Shown here piece after piece: positions 1-8,627 of a stretch of 64,000 nucleotides of DNA. Positions within the stretch are counted from its first letter, which is position 1, and each line of letters starts with the position of its first letter. The position numbers and the translations under genes are program-made. The notes under the pieces are model-generated. The model was not told the DNA's origin, ran no database searches, and saw only the letters and a list, made by a program, of their open reading frames with translations. This DNA is from Idiomarina fontislapidosi (lineage in GTDB: Bacteria; Pseudomonadota; Gammaproteobacteria; Enterobacterales; Alteromonadaceae). Where the stretch lies: contig NZ_QJST01000006.1 in NCBI RefSeq assembly GCF_003226255.1, positions 1 to 64,000 of the forward strand, given 5' to 3'.

Positions 1-334
1 CGATCACTTAGCGTAAAAAGAGGGTTATGAAAAAGAACGGCTAACAGGTGATCGGATAACTCCGGAATCGCTGTTCGGAATCACCGAAATACGCAATTAT
101 AAGAGCCTCCTGAAGAATGAATTGAGCTGTTCAGTTTTCCATGGATGCTACTGGCTCCTAAACTGAGACATCCTTAATTAGAGATTTCTTCAATTATTAA
201 TACAGTAAGTGACGATGAAAAAATCATGTTTTACTCCGATAATGTCGTACATCTAGTATCCTTATTGATGAATCCAACCAAGTCCGTATAGTAAAAAGTA
301 ACTTAAACGTATTTATCTACCAGCAAGTTAACCC
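1..334. other. Left-edge non-coding stretch with a hairpin
   Basis: No credible gene is seen here. The first 54 bases can fold into an imperfect hairpin: CGATCAC (1-7) pairs with GTGATCG (48-54) and TTAGC (8-12) with GCTAA (40-44), with a three-base bulge. GGTGAT (47-52) could instead pair with ATCACC (80-85). The rest is AT-rich and presumably carries the promoter of the gene starting at 335, but no convincing -35/-10 pair was found. The hairpin may be the end of a repeat or terminator belonging to sequence outside the window. Confidence 0.4.
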
Positions 335-631
335 ATGACTTATTACAACAAAAAAATCATCTTTACGGCTGCGAAGTTATCATTTATCAACCTGCTTTGG
401 TTAATGGTGGTGATCGGTATTCCTATGCTTGTGTTCGCCGATGGGTTAAATTACGTCGAGCGAATATTGCTTTTTGTTTTGTTCACGCTCACTTTTTGGT
501 CTTTGCTCTTCGGGTTCAGTCTTTTCTTCCACCGCTTGAGCCTCAGACATCCTAAGAATCGGCAGCTTTATTTAGCGCTAGGGGATGTCGATAAGGCAGA
601 AAGTATCATAAACCACCTCAAGGCTTTTTAA
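335..631 (+). CDS. Small membrane protein, unknown function
   Basis: A 98-residue protein with two strongly hydrophobic segments (about residues 13-35 and 42-65) and a basic, polar C-terminal tail, so probably a small inner-membrane protein with two membrane passes. No known motif was recognised. It ends two bases before the next gene, which suggests the two are translated together. The start has no strong ribosome binding site, so the first codon is uncertain. The length and hydrophobic pattern make a real gene likely, but the function is unknown. Confidence 0.6.
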   Translation: MTYYNKKIIFTAAKLSFINLLWLMVVIGIPMLVFADGLNYVERILLFVLFTLTFWSLLFGFSLFFHRLSLRHPKNRQLYLALGDVDKAESIINHLKAF

Positions 632-633
632 CC

Positions 634-930
634 ATGCCCCCAAAACACAAACACACCGAACGTGACATTATTCGTGTGCTGACCGAGGTCTGCGAGGATG
701 CCAAAGTTGGGCATGAGGGTTTCGTATGGCTCACACACGAGGTGAACTATCAGCGCTTTCCACAGAGCTTAGTAGTGACCTTGGTGTTTGATGAGTATGT
801 CAGTGAGTCGGCGATGTTGTCGGCTTTGGCCGCGTTAGTGCCCGAGGTGCAGCGCGCGTTGAAGCCCATCGTGGGTGTTGAGTTGCCTGCACGTCAGATA
901 GAGGCGCGCTACGAACACACAATGCATTAA
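634..930 (+). CDS. Small conserved protein, unknown function
   Basis: A 98-residue soluble protein. It contains the block LTEVCEDAK, followed by GFVWLTHEV and then FPQSLVVTLVFD. This pattern resembles a family of short uncharacterised proteins in Alteromonadales and Shewanella that databases sometimes label Fis family regulator, but no Fis-type helix-turn-helix is visible here and I would not use that name. It follows the small membrane protein gene after two bases and is probably cotranscribed with it. Function unknown. Confidence 0.65.
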   Translation: MPPKHKHTERDIIRVLTEVCEDAKVGHEGFVWLTHEVNYQRFPQSLVVTLVFDEYVSESAMLSALAALVPEVQRALKPIVGVELPARQIEARYEHTMH

Positions 931-977
931 AACCGACTATACTCATCCCGGTTGGTGCCGCCGCCAGCGCAGTTGCG

Positions 978-1006
978 TTGACACCTCCTATTGTAAAGGT
1001 TATTAA
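978..1006 (+). promoter_or_regulatory. Sigma70 promoter for the DUF885 lipoprotein gene
   Basis: TTGACA at 978-983 and TATTAA at 1001-1006 are separated by 17 bases, close to an ideal sigma70 promoter. The likely transcription start falls in a short inverted repeat (AAGTT/AACTT, 1005-1019). AAGGAG at 1020-1025 is the ribosome binding site of the gene at 1034. Confidence 0.7.
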
Positions 1007-1033
1007 GTTGTACAAACTTAAAGGAGAAAAACG

Positions 1034-2902
1034 ATGTTCGAATATAAAAAAATCGCCTTAGCGGTGTCGGTGGTATTGATGACCACTGCGTGTTCTGACA
1101 ACACAAATACCAGCACTCAGTCGACTTCGGCTGAGCAGCAAACGGCGTCGGCTGAATCGGCTCAACAAGAAACACAACAAACCGAGTCTGAAAAGGCGAA
1201 TCAGCTGTTTGAAGATATCTTTATGGCGAATGTCATGCGCAGCCCGATGTATCAGTCTTACTTGGGTATTAAAGATGACCAAGATAAGTGGGACGACATC
1301 TCAGAGGAGCAGGCGCAAGAGGACTTGGCGCTCAACAAAAAGCATTTAGAACAAGTCAAAGCGATTGATGAATCGAAGCTCGATGAACAGACTAAAATCA
1401 GCTGGATGCTCATGAAGCAGCAGCTTGAAAATGATATTGCTGATTTTAAATGGCGTCATCATAACTATCCGGTTAACCAGATGTTTGGTTTGCACTCGAG
1501 CGTAGCTTCGTTGCTGATCAACCAGCATGGTATTAGCTCAGTGGACGACGCTGAGGATTACATCGCGCGTTTAAATGGTCTGCCGGCGCTGTTTGAACAG
1601 TTGGCTGAGAACCTCGAATTGCGTGCAGACAAAGGCATCATTGCGCCTAAGTTTGTGTACCCTTATGTGATTAGCGATAGCAAAAACATTATTACTGGTG
1701 CGCCGTTTGATGACGGCGAGGCAAGTGCGCTTTGGGCTGACTTTAATAAGAAGGTTGAAGGCTTAGAGATTTCGGATGAAGAGCGCGACCAGTTAATTGC
1801 TTCGGCTAAAACGGCGTTTTTAGAATCGGTGAAGCCAGCCTACGAAAATTTAATTGTTAAGCTGGAAGGTATTGAAGAGCAAGCGACGACCAAAGATGGC
1901 GCATGGAAGTTTCCTGATGGCGAGGCGTTCTTTAATAATGCCTTGCAACGCACGACAACAACGGATCTCACCGCAGATGAAATTCATGAAATTGGTTTGA
2001 GTGAAGTTGAGCGAATTCATGACGAGATGCGCGGTATTATTGAAAAGGTCGGTTTTGACGGCAGCTTGCAGGAGTTCTTCGTACACATGCGTAACAATGA
2101 GGACTTTATTTATCCGGATACGGAAGAAGGTCGTCAACGTTACTTAAGCGAGGCAAAAGCCATTATCGATGATATGCGCGGTCGCTTAGATGAGCTCTTT
2201 ATTACTAAGCCAAAAGCCGATCTCATTGTTAAAGCGGTTGAACCGTTCCGCGAGAAATCGGCCGGTAAAGCGTTTTATCAACAGCCTTCGATGGATGGCT
2301 CGCGTCCGGGTACTTACTACGCGAACTTGTACGACATGGGCTCGATGCCAACGTATCAGATGGAGGCATTGGCTTACCACGAGGGGATTCCAGGCCACCA
2401 CATGCAAATTGCTATTCAGCAAGAGCTTCAGGGGATTCCGAAGTTCCGTCGTTTTGGTCGCTATACCGCGTACAGCGAGGGCTGGGGCTTATACACTGAG
2501 AAACTACCGAAGGAAATCGGCCTGTATAAAGACCCATACTCTGACTTTGGTCGTCTAGCGATGGAGTTATGGCGTGCAGTGCGTTTGGTCGTAGATACAG
2601 GTATTCATGCGAAGCAATGGACGCGTGAAGAGGGTATCGATTTTTACGTAAACAACACGCCAAACGCGAAAGCGGATGCGGTGAAGATGGTTGAGCGTCA
2701 TATTGTGATGCCAGGTCAGGCGACAGCGTACAAGATCGGCATGAACAAGATCTTGGAACTGCGTGAAAAAGCGAAGACCGAGCTAGGCGACAAGTTCGAT
2801 ATCCGTGAGTTTCACGATCGTGTACTCGGTAATGGTCCGGTGCCATTGAACGTGCTTGAACAGTTCATCAATGATTATATTGAAGAGAAGAAAAACGCTT
2901 AA
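1034..2902 (+). CDS. DUF885 family lipoprotein, putative zinc metallopeptidase
   Basis: A 622-residue exported lipoprotein. The first 19 residues form a signal peptide ending in a lipobox (LMTTAC), with Cys20 as the lipidation site, followed by a Ser/Thr/Gln/Glu-rich linker to about residue 55. The rest matches the DUF885 family. HEGIPGHH at residues 449-456 contains an HExxxH-type zinc motif typical of the family, and a conserved-looking AYSEGWGLYTE block follows. It probably acts on peptides at the envelope, which fits a lifestyle based on amino-acid catabolism. The start is fixed by AAGGAG eight bases upstream. The exact substrate is unknown. Confidence 0.88.
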   Translation: MFEYKKIALAVSVVLMTTACSDNTNTSTQSTSAEQQTASAESAQQETQQTESEKANQLFEDIFMANVMRSPMYQSYLGIKDDQDKWDDISEEQAQEDLALNKKHLEQVKAIDESKLDEQTKISWMLMKQQLENDIADFKWRHHNYPVNQMFGLHSSVASLLINQHGISSVDDAEDYIARLNGLPALFEQLAENLELRADKGIIAPKFVYPYVISDSKNIITGAPFDDGEASALWADFNKKVEGLEISDEERDQLIASAKTAFLESVKPAYENLIVKLEGIEEQATTKDGAWKFPDGEAFFNNALQRTTTTDLTADEIHEIGLSEVERIHDEMRGIIEKVGFDGSLQEFFVHMRNNEDFIYPDTEEGRQRYLSEAKAIIDDMRGRLDELFITKPKADLIVKAVEPFREKSAGKAFYQQPSMDGSRPGTYYANLYDMGSMPTYQMEALAYHEGIPGHHMQIAIQQELQGIPKFRRFGRYTAYSEGWGLYTEKLPKEIGLYKDPYSDFGRLAMELWRAVRLVVDTGIHAKQWTREEGIDFYVNNTPNAKADAVKMVERHIVMPGQATAYKIGMNKILELREKAKTELGDKFDIREFHDRVLGNGPVPLNVLEQFINDYIEEKKNA

Positions 2903-2916
2903 TTAAGCTCAATCAG

Positions 2917-2947
2917 CAGCGTTGCTGGCTATACAGCAACGCTGTTT
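2917..2947 (+). terminator. Intrinsic terminator after the DUF885 gene
   Basis: An 11-bp perfect stem (CAGCGTTGCTG at 2917-2927 with CAGCAACGCTG at 2934-2944) with a 6-base loop and a short T run. It overlaps the last codons of the convergent diguanylate cyclase gene, so the 3' end of that gene doubles as the terminator arm. Confidence 0.65.
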
Positions 2948-3825
2948 CCTCCCCGCCGTTTGGCGTTATACATGGCTTGATCGGCGTGATGTAGCAGTTG
3001 CTCAATGCTGTGACCGTGCTCGGGCCACATGGCGACGCCAATACTGGCGGTAATTGGCAGCGATACGTGTTTCATGGTGTGAGGCGTTCGCAGCGCCGCC
3101 TGAATTTTATTGACTACCTTATCAATAGCGCGGTCAAGATGACGGGTGTGCGAAGCGTCAACCAATACAACAAATTCATCCCCACCGATGCGTGCCGCGG
3201 TGTCAGTATTGCGTATTGCTGATTGAATGCGGTTAGCCACTGCCTTTAACAATTCATCGCCTGCCGCATGACCGTATTGATCGTTTATATATTTGAACTT
3301 ATCGAGGTCGATATACAGTACACCCAGTCCGCCGCCATCTCGTTCTGCACGCGCTTGAGCAGTACGAACACGATCATAAAACAACGCTCGGTTAGGTAGG
3401 TTTGTCAGTGAATCGGTGAGCGCCATATGCTCAAGGCGCTTAATGAGTGATTCGCGCTCGTGCTCTAAGGCACGTTGTGCGGTAATATCGCGTGCTACAC
3501 CAATACGCATTTTGTCGCGCGCTGACCAACGCGCTGTCCAATGTAGGTGGATTACTGATCCATCTTTATGAATATAGCGATTTTCAAAGTGCAATACGTC
3601 GACACCCCTGTTAACTTGTTCGGCGCGCGCAAGTGTTTCTTCATGATGGTCAGGGTGCATAAAATCAAACATTGAGCGGCCAATCATTTCTTCGGGTTCG
3701 TAGCCGAATACTCGTTTTGCGCCAGGGCTTAGATAACTAAAGCGATGAGCCGGATCGACAACACAAATGGCATCTAGGAGTAGATCCATGTACTCGGCTA
3801 GGGCCGCAAATGCAGGTTTGTTCAT
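2929..3825 (-). CDS. PAS-GGDEF diguanylate cyclase
   Basis: A 298-residue cytosolic protein: a PAS sensor domain (about residues 8-118) followed by a GGDEF domain (about 133-298). The active-site motif GGDEF is intact at 214-218, and an RxxD inhibitory site (RNTD, 205-208) lies five residues upstream, so c-di-GMP synthesis with product feedback is expected. There is no membrane segment and no EAL domain. The input signal is unknown; PAS domains of this kind may bind a small ligand or a cofactor. It is transcribed alone, convergent with the DUF885 gene. Confidence 0.92.
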   Translation of the reverse strand: MNKPAFAALAEYMDLLLDAICVVDPAHRFSYLSPGAKRVFGYEPEEMIGRSMFDFMHPDHHEETLARAEQVNRGVDVLHFENRYIHKDGSVIHLHWTARWSARDKMRIGVARDITAQRALEHERESLIKRLEHMALTDSLTNLPNRALFYDRVRTAQARAERDGGGLGVLYIDLDKFKYINDQYGHAAGDELLKAVANRIQSAIRNTDTAARIGGDEFVVLVDASHTRHLDRAIDKVVNKIQAALRTPHTMKHVSLPITASIGVAMWPEHGHSIEQLLHHADQAMYNAKRRGGNSVAV

Positions 3826-3932
3826 AAGCCGCCTTAGGTTTTGTTAGTATGATTACTCTAAAACCTTATGTTTGCTTAGATTAGCTCGCCTGTCTATGTT
3901 TTCCAGTTTTTATTAATGAGTGACAAACGTTT

Positions 3933-4382
3933 ATGAATATTTGGGTGGACGCCGATGCGTGTCCGACGGTAATAAAAGAGATTTTGTATCGCGCCGCTGA
4001 GCGCAAGCAGGTGCCGCTTATTTTGGTCGCTAACCAAGCGTTGCGCGTGCCGCCCTCTAAGTTCATTCGCTCAGTGCGCGTGGAGTCGGGTTTTGATGTG
4101 GCGGATAACGAAATTGCTGAACGCTGCGAGGCCGGTGATTTAGTGATCACCGCAGACATTCCGTTGGCTGCGGATGTGATCAAAAAGGGTGGGCAAGCGC
4201 TGAGCCCACGGGGCGAGCTTTACACCACAGAAAACATTGGCGGGCGTCTTAATATGCGTGATTTTATGGATACCATGCGCAGCAGTGGTGAACATACGGG
4301 AGGTCCTCCCCCTTTGCATGCCCGCGATAAAATGGCATTTGCGAATCAACTCGACCGGATTTTGACACAGCTCACTCGCTAA
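3933..4382 (+). CDS. yaiI: YaiI/YqxD family protein (UPF0178, DUF188)
   Basis: A 149-residue protein matching the UPF0178 family over its full length. It starts with the typical [11 protein letters not shown] acidic block, continues with VITADIPLA, and ends with the RDFMDTMR and [11 protein letters not shown] segments. The aspartates at the N-terminus recall PIN-like nuclease folds, but the cellular role of this family is not settled. It is a stand-alone gene on the plus strand between the diguanylate cyclase and nnrS. Identity of the family is firm; function is not. Confidence 0.9.
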   Translation: MNIWVDADACPTVIKEILYRAAERKQVPLILVANQALRVPPSKFIRSVRVESGFDVADNEIAERCEAGDLVITADIPLAADVIKKGGQALSPRGELYTTENIGGRLNMRDFMDTMRSSGEHTGGPPPLHARDKMAFANQLDRILTQLTR

Positions 4383-4403
4383 TCTATTTCGACTGGCTTT
4401 AAA

Positions 4404-4420
4404 ATACATTTTAAATGTAT
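4404..4420. promoter_or_regulatory. NsrR-like operator upstream of nnrS
   Basis: ATACATTT-T-AAATGTAT is a perfect 8-1-8 palindrome, 43 bases before the nnrS start. It matches the known gammaproteobacterial NsrR site pattern (two ATGYATTT-like half sites around one base). nnrS is a classical member of the NsrR regulon, and an NsrR-like gene lies at 34186-34638, so nitric-oxide-responsive repression of nnrS is a well-supported inference. Confidence 0.75.
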
Positions 4421-4462
4421 GATTACTCTATGGGGCTTAAGTAGCCAAACAAGGAGTAATCC

Positions 4463-5689
4463 ATGCAAGTGACACACATGGAAGATGAAATGCGCCTAAC
4501 GCCTTTGCTTCGTCAGGCGTTTCGACCGTTCTTTCTACTCGGCGCTAGCTTCAGTATCATCGCCGTTGGCTTATGGGTCGCTATGCTCGGTGGCTGGTTA
4601 TCGCTTCCGGTCTACGGCAATATGTTATTTTGGCATGCACACGAAATGCTATTTGGCTTTGTCACGGCAATTATCCTCGGTTTTTTGCTAACCGCGGTGC
4701 AAAATTGGACGGGACAGCGAGCTACCCATGGTAAGACACTGTTGGTGCTCGTCATGCTTTGGAGTTTGGCGAGACTCGCGTTGCTGTTTGGTGCCTATTT
4801 GCCTGCACTTGCGGTCGTCATTATTGATTTAAGTGTATTGCCAGTAGCCGCACTGTTGTTTGCTCGTCTACTGCTTAAGGCGAATCAAACCCGTAATCTA
4901 TTCTTTGTACCCATTCTGCTGTTGCTGACCGCAACGAATGCGATGATGCACGCCGGACTGTGGTTTGAGCATTATGCATGGCAGGTACAGGGCGCTTATG
5001 CTGCGATCTTTCTAATCACCCTGTTGATGAGTGTGATCGGCGGTCGCGTCATACCCATGTTTACCGCTAGTGGTATAGGTACTGCCCGAGTGAATTCGCT
5101 GCTTTGGTTAGAGCGCGCAGCACTGGGTTGTACGTGGTGTATCGCAGCGGTGTTTTTGTTCAGCCTAGATACCGTATTGCCGGGTTCTGTGCTGACGTTA
5201 TTGTTTGCAGTCGCCTGTGTGTTCCACACTATCCGCTGGCTGCGCTGGCGCCCATGGATAACTTGGCGCGTGCCTCTGGTATGGTCTCTTCATGGAGCTT
5301 ATGCGTTTATTCCTATTGGGTTGGGGTTGCTTGCTATCTATTACGCGCAAAGTGCAGGTTTATTGGTGACTCATATGCTTGTGGCGAAGAGCACAGCGCT
5401 TCACGCCTTAACTGTTGGTGCGATGGGCGGCTTGATCTTGGCGATGATGGCGCGGATTTCTCTAGGTCATAGCGGACATCCTTTAAAACCTAAACCGATG
5501 ATGTCGCTTGCGTTCTTGGCGATTTTACTGGCTGCGTTAGCGCGTGTTGTTGGTATTGTATTGTTGCCTGAGGCAACGTTTAACTGGCTGCTCGTTGCGG
5601 CATTGGGGTGGGTGTTCAGCTATGGATTATTTGTGGGCGTTTATCAGAACATTTTACGAAGTCCCAGAGCGGATGGCCGCCCTGGGTAA
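4463..5689 (+). CDS. nnrS: NnrS family membrane protein
   Basis: A 408-residue polytopic membrane protein with about twelve hydrophobic helices. It has the family hallmarks RQAFRPFFLLG near the N-terminus, FWHAHEMLFGF around residue 55, a second HAGLWFE block and HALTVGAMGG near residue 310. NnrS proteins are haem- and copper-containing proteins that protect cells against nitric oxide stress. AAGGAG lies about eight bases before the start; a second in-frame Met at residue 6 could be used instead. The NsrR-like palindrome upstream supports regulation by nitric oxide. It is transcribed alone, convergent with ppiC. Confidence 0.9.
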   Translation: MQVTHMEDEMRLTPLLRQAFRPFFLLGASFSIIAVGLWVAMLGGWLSLPVYGNMLFWHAHEMLFGFVTAIILGFLLTAVQNWTGQRATHGKTLLVLVMLWSLARLALLFGAYLPALAVVIIDLSVLPVAALLFARLLLKANQTRNLFFVPILLLLTATNAMMHAGLWFEHYAWQVQGAYAAIFLITLLMSVIGGRVIPMFTASGIGTARVNSLLWLERAALGCTWCIAAVFLFSLDTVLPGSVLTLLFAVACVFHTIRWLRWRPWITWRVPLVWSLHGAYAFIPIGLGLLAIYYAQSAGLLVTHMLVAKSTALHALTVGAMGGLILAMMARISLGHSGHPLKPKPMMSLAFLAILLAALARVVGIVLLPEATFNWLLVAALGWVFSYGLFVGVYQNILRSPRADGRPG

Positions 5690-5708
5690 TCACTCTTAAT
5701 TGGCTTGT

Positions 5709-5987
5709 TTAGCCGCGCGAGAGTGTTTTAATGAGGTGGTAACCAAATGCGGTTTTAACGGGGCCATGTACCTCAAGTGTTGGTTGACCAAATACGACTT
5801 TGTCAAAGGCGGGAACCATCTCACCGCGGCGGAACTCGCCTAAGTCACCACCATTTTTGCCCGACGGACAAAGTGAATGTTTACGGGCCAAGTCCGCAAA
5901 CTTTGCACCGTTAGCGAGCTCTTTTTTTAGCCCCTCGGCTTCTGACTTTGTTTTAACCAAAATGTGTAATGCATGCGCGCGCGCCAT
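5709..5987 (-). CDS. ppiC: Parvulin-type peptidyl-prolyl isomerase PpiC
   Basis: A 92-residue single-domain parvulin, the usual size for PpiC. It shows the parvulin blocks [40 protein letters not shown] and the C-terminal TAFGYHLIK. No signal peptide is present, so it acts in the cytoplasm, speeding cis-trans isomerisation at prolyl bonds. A GAGGAG ribosome binding site lies just before the start. It begins 35 bases after the isoaspartyl dipeptidase stop on the same strand and could be the last gene of that operon. Confidence 0.93.
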   Translation of the reverse strand: MARAHALHILVKTKSEAEGLKKELANGAKFADLARKHSLCPSGKNGGDLGEFRRGEMVPAFDKVVFGQPTLEVHGPVKTAFGYHLIKTLSRG

Positions 5988-6022
5988 GACTTTTCTCCTC
6001 TACTGATACTGTGATGAGTTTA

Positions 6023-7198
6023 TCACATCTCATCAAAGTAGCCGCGAATCTTCATTTTACCTTCTTGCATGGCTAATTTGCCTTGATACCAGACGTGGCT
6101 TAACGCCAGTGTATCGGGGCAGAGCAAGTTAAGATCAGCATCCTTGCCAACAGCGATTGTGCCTTTAGTGCTAAGTTTTAAACGCTGCGCCGCGTTTTGG
6201 CTAGCAGCCATCAATACCTGATCGACGTCAACACCGTCACGAATCGCCTCTTGCACTGACTCAAGTAAACTGACCGCTCTGCCCACCTTTAGGCCGCGTA
6301 GTTTTCCGTGGCTATCAAAATCAGGCAAACTGGCATTGGCGTCGGTGCTGAGACTAATTTGTGTGGCTTGTACACCTTCACTCAGTAATTGAGCTAAGCA
6401 TTTAGCTGCGGGAATCTCGCCCTCGGCAACTAATTCGGGGGTTGTCGAGCAGGTGAGATCGAGCATTAAACCGTGATTGGCGAGTTCAGCACCTTGTTCC
6501 ATCAATGATTGATGCCGGTTCATGTGGGTAGGGTAAAACTGGTTTAAGTCGACATCATGATCGCGGCAACACTGCTCGATGATATTGAGCTGACTCGCTT
6601 CATCACCTACATGTAAAAAGGTGATGCCAGCTTTGCCACTAATCAGTCCACCCACTTTGGCCTCACTTGCGACACGAGCGAGTTCTGCGGCATTGAGCTG
6701 TGAGCCTCGCTTATCAGCAATCGCGAGCTCTCCGATACCAATGAATTTATCGATTAGAATAATATCGTCGCGCACAGTTCCCGTGACTGTGCGCACAGGG
6801 TATTCGTATGAGCCGGTGTAACAATAGGTGCTCAGCCCAAGGTTGGATAAGCCTCGGGCATTGGCAAGCATATCGCTGAGAGAACGCGTAGAGGCGTCTG
6901 TCCCAAGTCCGGATACCATGGTAGAGATACCTGCTTGGATCGCATCGGTTATCGGCATCACCGGTGTACGGGTGTGAAAGCCGCCTTCTCCGCCGCCACC
7001 ATTGAAATGCGCGAGTGGATCGACAAAACCTGGCACTAACCAGCGTCCTTGAGCATCTATTTGGGTAACCGGTACAGCTCCAAATGAACCTTCGATCTGA
7101 GGTTCAATAGCGGCGATGCGTTTATCGGCTATTAGTACGTCACAGATGCCTAATTCTGATGGGCTCCATACGTGAGCGTTCTTTATCAACGTGAGCAT
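6023..7198 (-). CDS. iadA: Isoaspartyl dipeptidase (IadA-like), atypical metal site
   Basis: A 391-residue amidohydrolase of peptidase family M38, aligning end to end with E. coli IadA, which splits beta-aspartyl dipeptides. Substrate and catalytic residues are kept: GGGGE (Glu71), Tyr131, Arg164, PTHMNR (His225, Arg228), and STDANAS with Asp286; His196 is also kept. Two metal positions differ. The HxH motif reads D-P-L-A-H (Leu62 replaces the first His; codon at 7013-7015), and the carboxylated Lys of E. coli is replaced by Glu157. It is the last gene of the receptor-permease-dipeptidase operon, two bases after the permease. With a cyanophycinase next door, the likely substrate is beta-Asp-Arg. 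Glu can bridge metals in some relatives; loss of the His is harder to explain. Confidence 0.85.
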   Translation of the reverse strand: MLTLIKNAHVWSPSELGICDVLIADKRIAAIEPQIEGSFGAVPVTQIDAQGRWLVPGFVDPLAHFNGGGGEGGFHTRTPVMPITDAIQAGISTMVSGLGTDASTRSLSDMLANARGLSNLGLSTYCYTGSYEYPVRTVTGTVRDDIILIDKFIGIGELAIADKRGSQLNAAELARVASEAKVGGLISGKAGITFLHVGDEASQLNIIEQCCRDHDVDLNQFYPTHMNRHQSLMEQGAELANHGLMLDLTCSTTPELVAEGEIPAAKCLAQLLSEGVQATQISLSTDANASLPDFDSHGKLRGLKVGRAVSLLESVQEAIRDGVDVDQVLMAASQNAAQRLKLSTKGTIAVGKDADLNLLCPDTLALSHVWYQGKLAMQEGKMKIRGYFDEM

Positions 7199-7200
7199 GA

Positions 7201-8616
7201 TTAGTTAAATCCTATTGATACAGCGGTAATAACGGTGATGAGCGCCAGTGTCATTATGACCAGTTGGAAGCGCCAAATGATTTTAATCCACTCACTCCAG
7301 TCGAGTTTTACGGCACCTAAACAGCCGATTAATGAGGCTGACGTGGGAATGATGATGTTAGTTAATCCATCACCCAACTGAAAGGTGAGTACGGCGACTT
7401 GCCGGCTAACTTCGACCAGATCCGAGAGTGGCGCCATCAGTGGCATGGTAAGAGCCGCTTGACCCGAGCCAGACGCGATGAAGAAGTTAAATACTGACTG
7501 AAACAGCAGCATTAAGCTGGCGCTCGTTGCGGCAGAGGCATCACCAATGAGTTCACTGGCATGGTAAAGCAGAGTATTGAGCGTAGAGGCTTGGCTCGGG
7601 TCATCGCCACCTAATAGCAATACTAGACCTTTAGCAAATCCAACGATTAGAGCCGCTGGCAGCAGATCTTGTGAGCCCTGATTAAAGGCGCGAGCCACGC
7701 CATTGGCACTCAGACGTCCTGCAATAATGGCGATGATGCCGACGCAAATGCCAATAACAAAAAATTGTGCGGCAATTTCTGGGATATAGTAGGCGCGCGC
7801 GGTTACGCCCCAAATGACCCAAATTAAGCCGATAAAAAACACGGATAAAATCGCACTATCGGTTTTGCCAAACTTTGATTCGATTAACGCGGCCTCAGAC
7901 CGCGCTTGAGTATCTTTTGTGCGCTCAGCGTAGCGAAGCGTAAATATAAGCCCTACCAATGTGAAGATGAGCCAGGTGACCATGCGAAAGCTTGCCCCTG
8001 ACATCAATGGTACCTCGGCGATACCCTGTGCGATGGCAACGCTGAATGGATTCATCCATGACGTAGCAAAGCCAATTTGTGTTGCAACATAGGTAATTAA
8101 CACGGTTGTAGCGGCGTTATACCCGAGTGATCGCATCACCGGGTAGAGTACGAGGCAGAACGCGATGGCTTCTTCACCCATACCAAAGATAGCCCCCGCG
8201 AGGGAAAACATTAAAAACATCGTCACTAAAAACACGCGGTCAAAGCGTTGAGTTTTTTGTATTAAGTTAAGCACACCATGTTCGATAGCGGCTGTCTTTA
8301 GCACAATGCCAAAAGAACCACCAACGATTAAAATGAAGGCAATGACGCCAATTGCTGAGCCCCATTTAGTGCCCGAAACTAACCCTTCAAAAGCAACGTT
8401 TGCGAGACCGATTTCGCCCTTTTCAGCAAACAACGGAAGGTCTGTTTTCTCGCTTGTTTCATAACTAAAGCTGCCCGGTTCGATTGCTTGATTTTCGGGG
8501 TTTATCTGAAAACTCCCCGCAGGCACTAGCCATGCGGCTAGTGCTGCCAGTAAAGCGACGAAAAATAAGATGACCAAGGCATCGGGCATGGTCATCTTGA
8601 TACGACGGTTCGACAT
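7201..8616 (-). CDS. YfcC family permease, probable dipeptide or amino-acid carrier
   Basis: A 471-residue inner-membrane protein with about twelve hydrophobic helices. It matches the YfcC family (DcuC/ArsB-like carriers): start RIKMTMPDALVILFF, the LVPAGSF block at residues 30-36, and a GEEAIAF motif around 147. Family members have been linked to transport of arginine, other basic amino acids or dipeptides. It sits 11 bases after the TonB receptor and two bases before the isoaspartyl dipeptidase. The context suggests uptake of beta-Asp-Arg or of its products across the inner membrane, which is inference. Confidence 0.85.
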   Translation of the reverse strand: MSNRRIKMTMPDALVILFFVALLAALAAWLVPAGSFQINPENQAIEPGSFSYETSEKTDLPLFAEKGEIGLANVAFEGLVSGTKWGSAIGVIAFILIVGGSFGIVLKTAAIEHGVLNLIQKTQRFDRVFLVTMFLMFSLAGAIFGMGEEAIAFCLVLYPVMRSLGYNAATTVLITYVATQIGFATSWMNPFSVAIAQGIAEVPLMSGASFRMVTWLIFTLVGLIFTLRYAERTKDTQARSEAALIESKFGKTDSAILSVFFIGLIWVIWGVTARAYYIPEIAAQFFVIGICVGIIAIIAGRLSANGVARAFNQGSQDLLPAALIVGFAKGLVLLLGGDDPSQASTLNTLLYHASELIGDASAATSASLMLLFQSVFNFFIASGSGQAALTMPLMAPLSDLVEVSRQVAVLTFQLGDGLTNIIIPTSASLIGCLGAVKLDWSEWIKIIWRFQLVIMTLALITVITAVSIGFN

Positions 8617-8627
8617 AGTTTCGCCTA

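Noticed and set aside
2412-2846. Long open frame on the minus strand inside the DUF885 gene.
   Set aside because: It lies wholly antisense to a strongly supported gene, has no ribosome binding site or recognisable domain and reads as a frame shadow.
3847-4430. A 14-base direct repeat (GTATGATTACTCTA at 3847-3860 and 4417-4430) on both sides of the yaiI gene, possible sign of an inserted unit.
   Set aside because: A few exact 14-base repeats are expected by chance in 64 kb. There are no inverted ends, no integrase and yaiI looks native.
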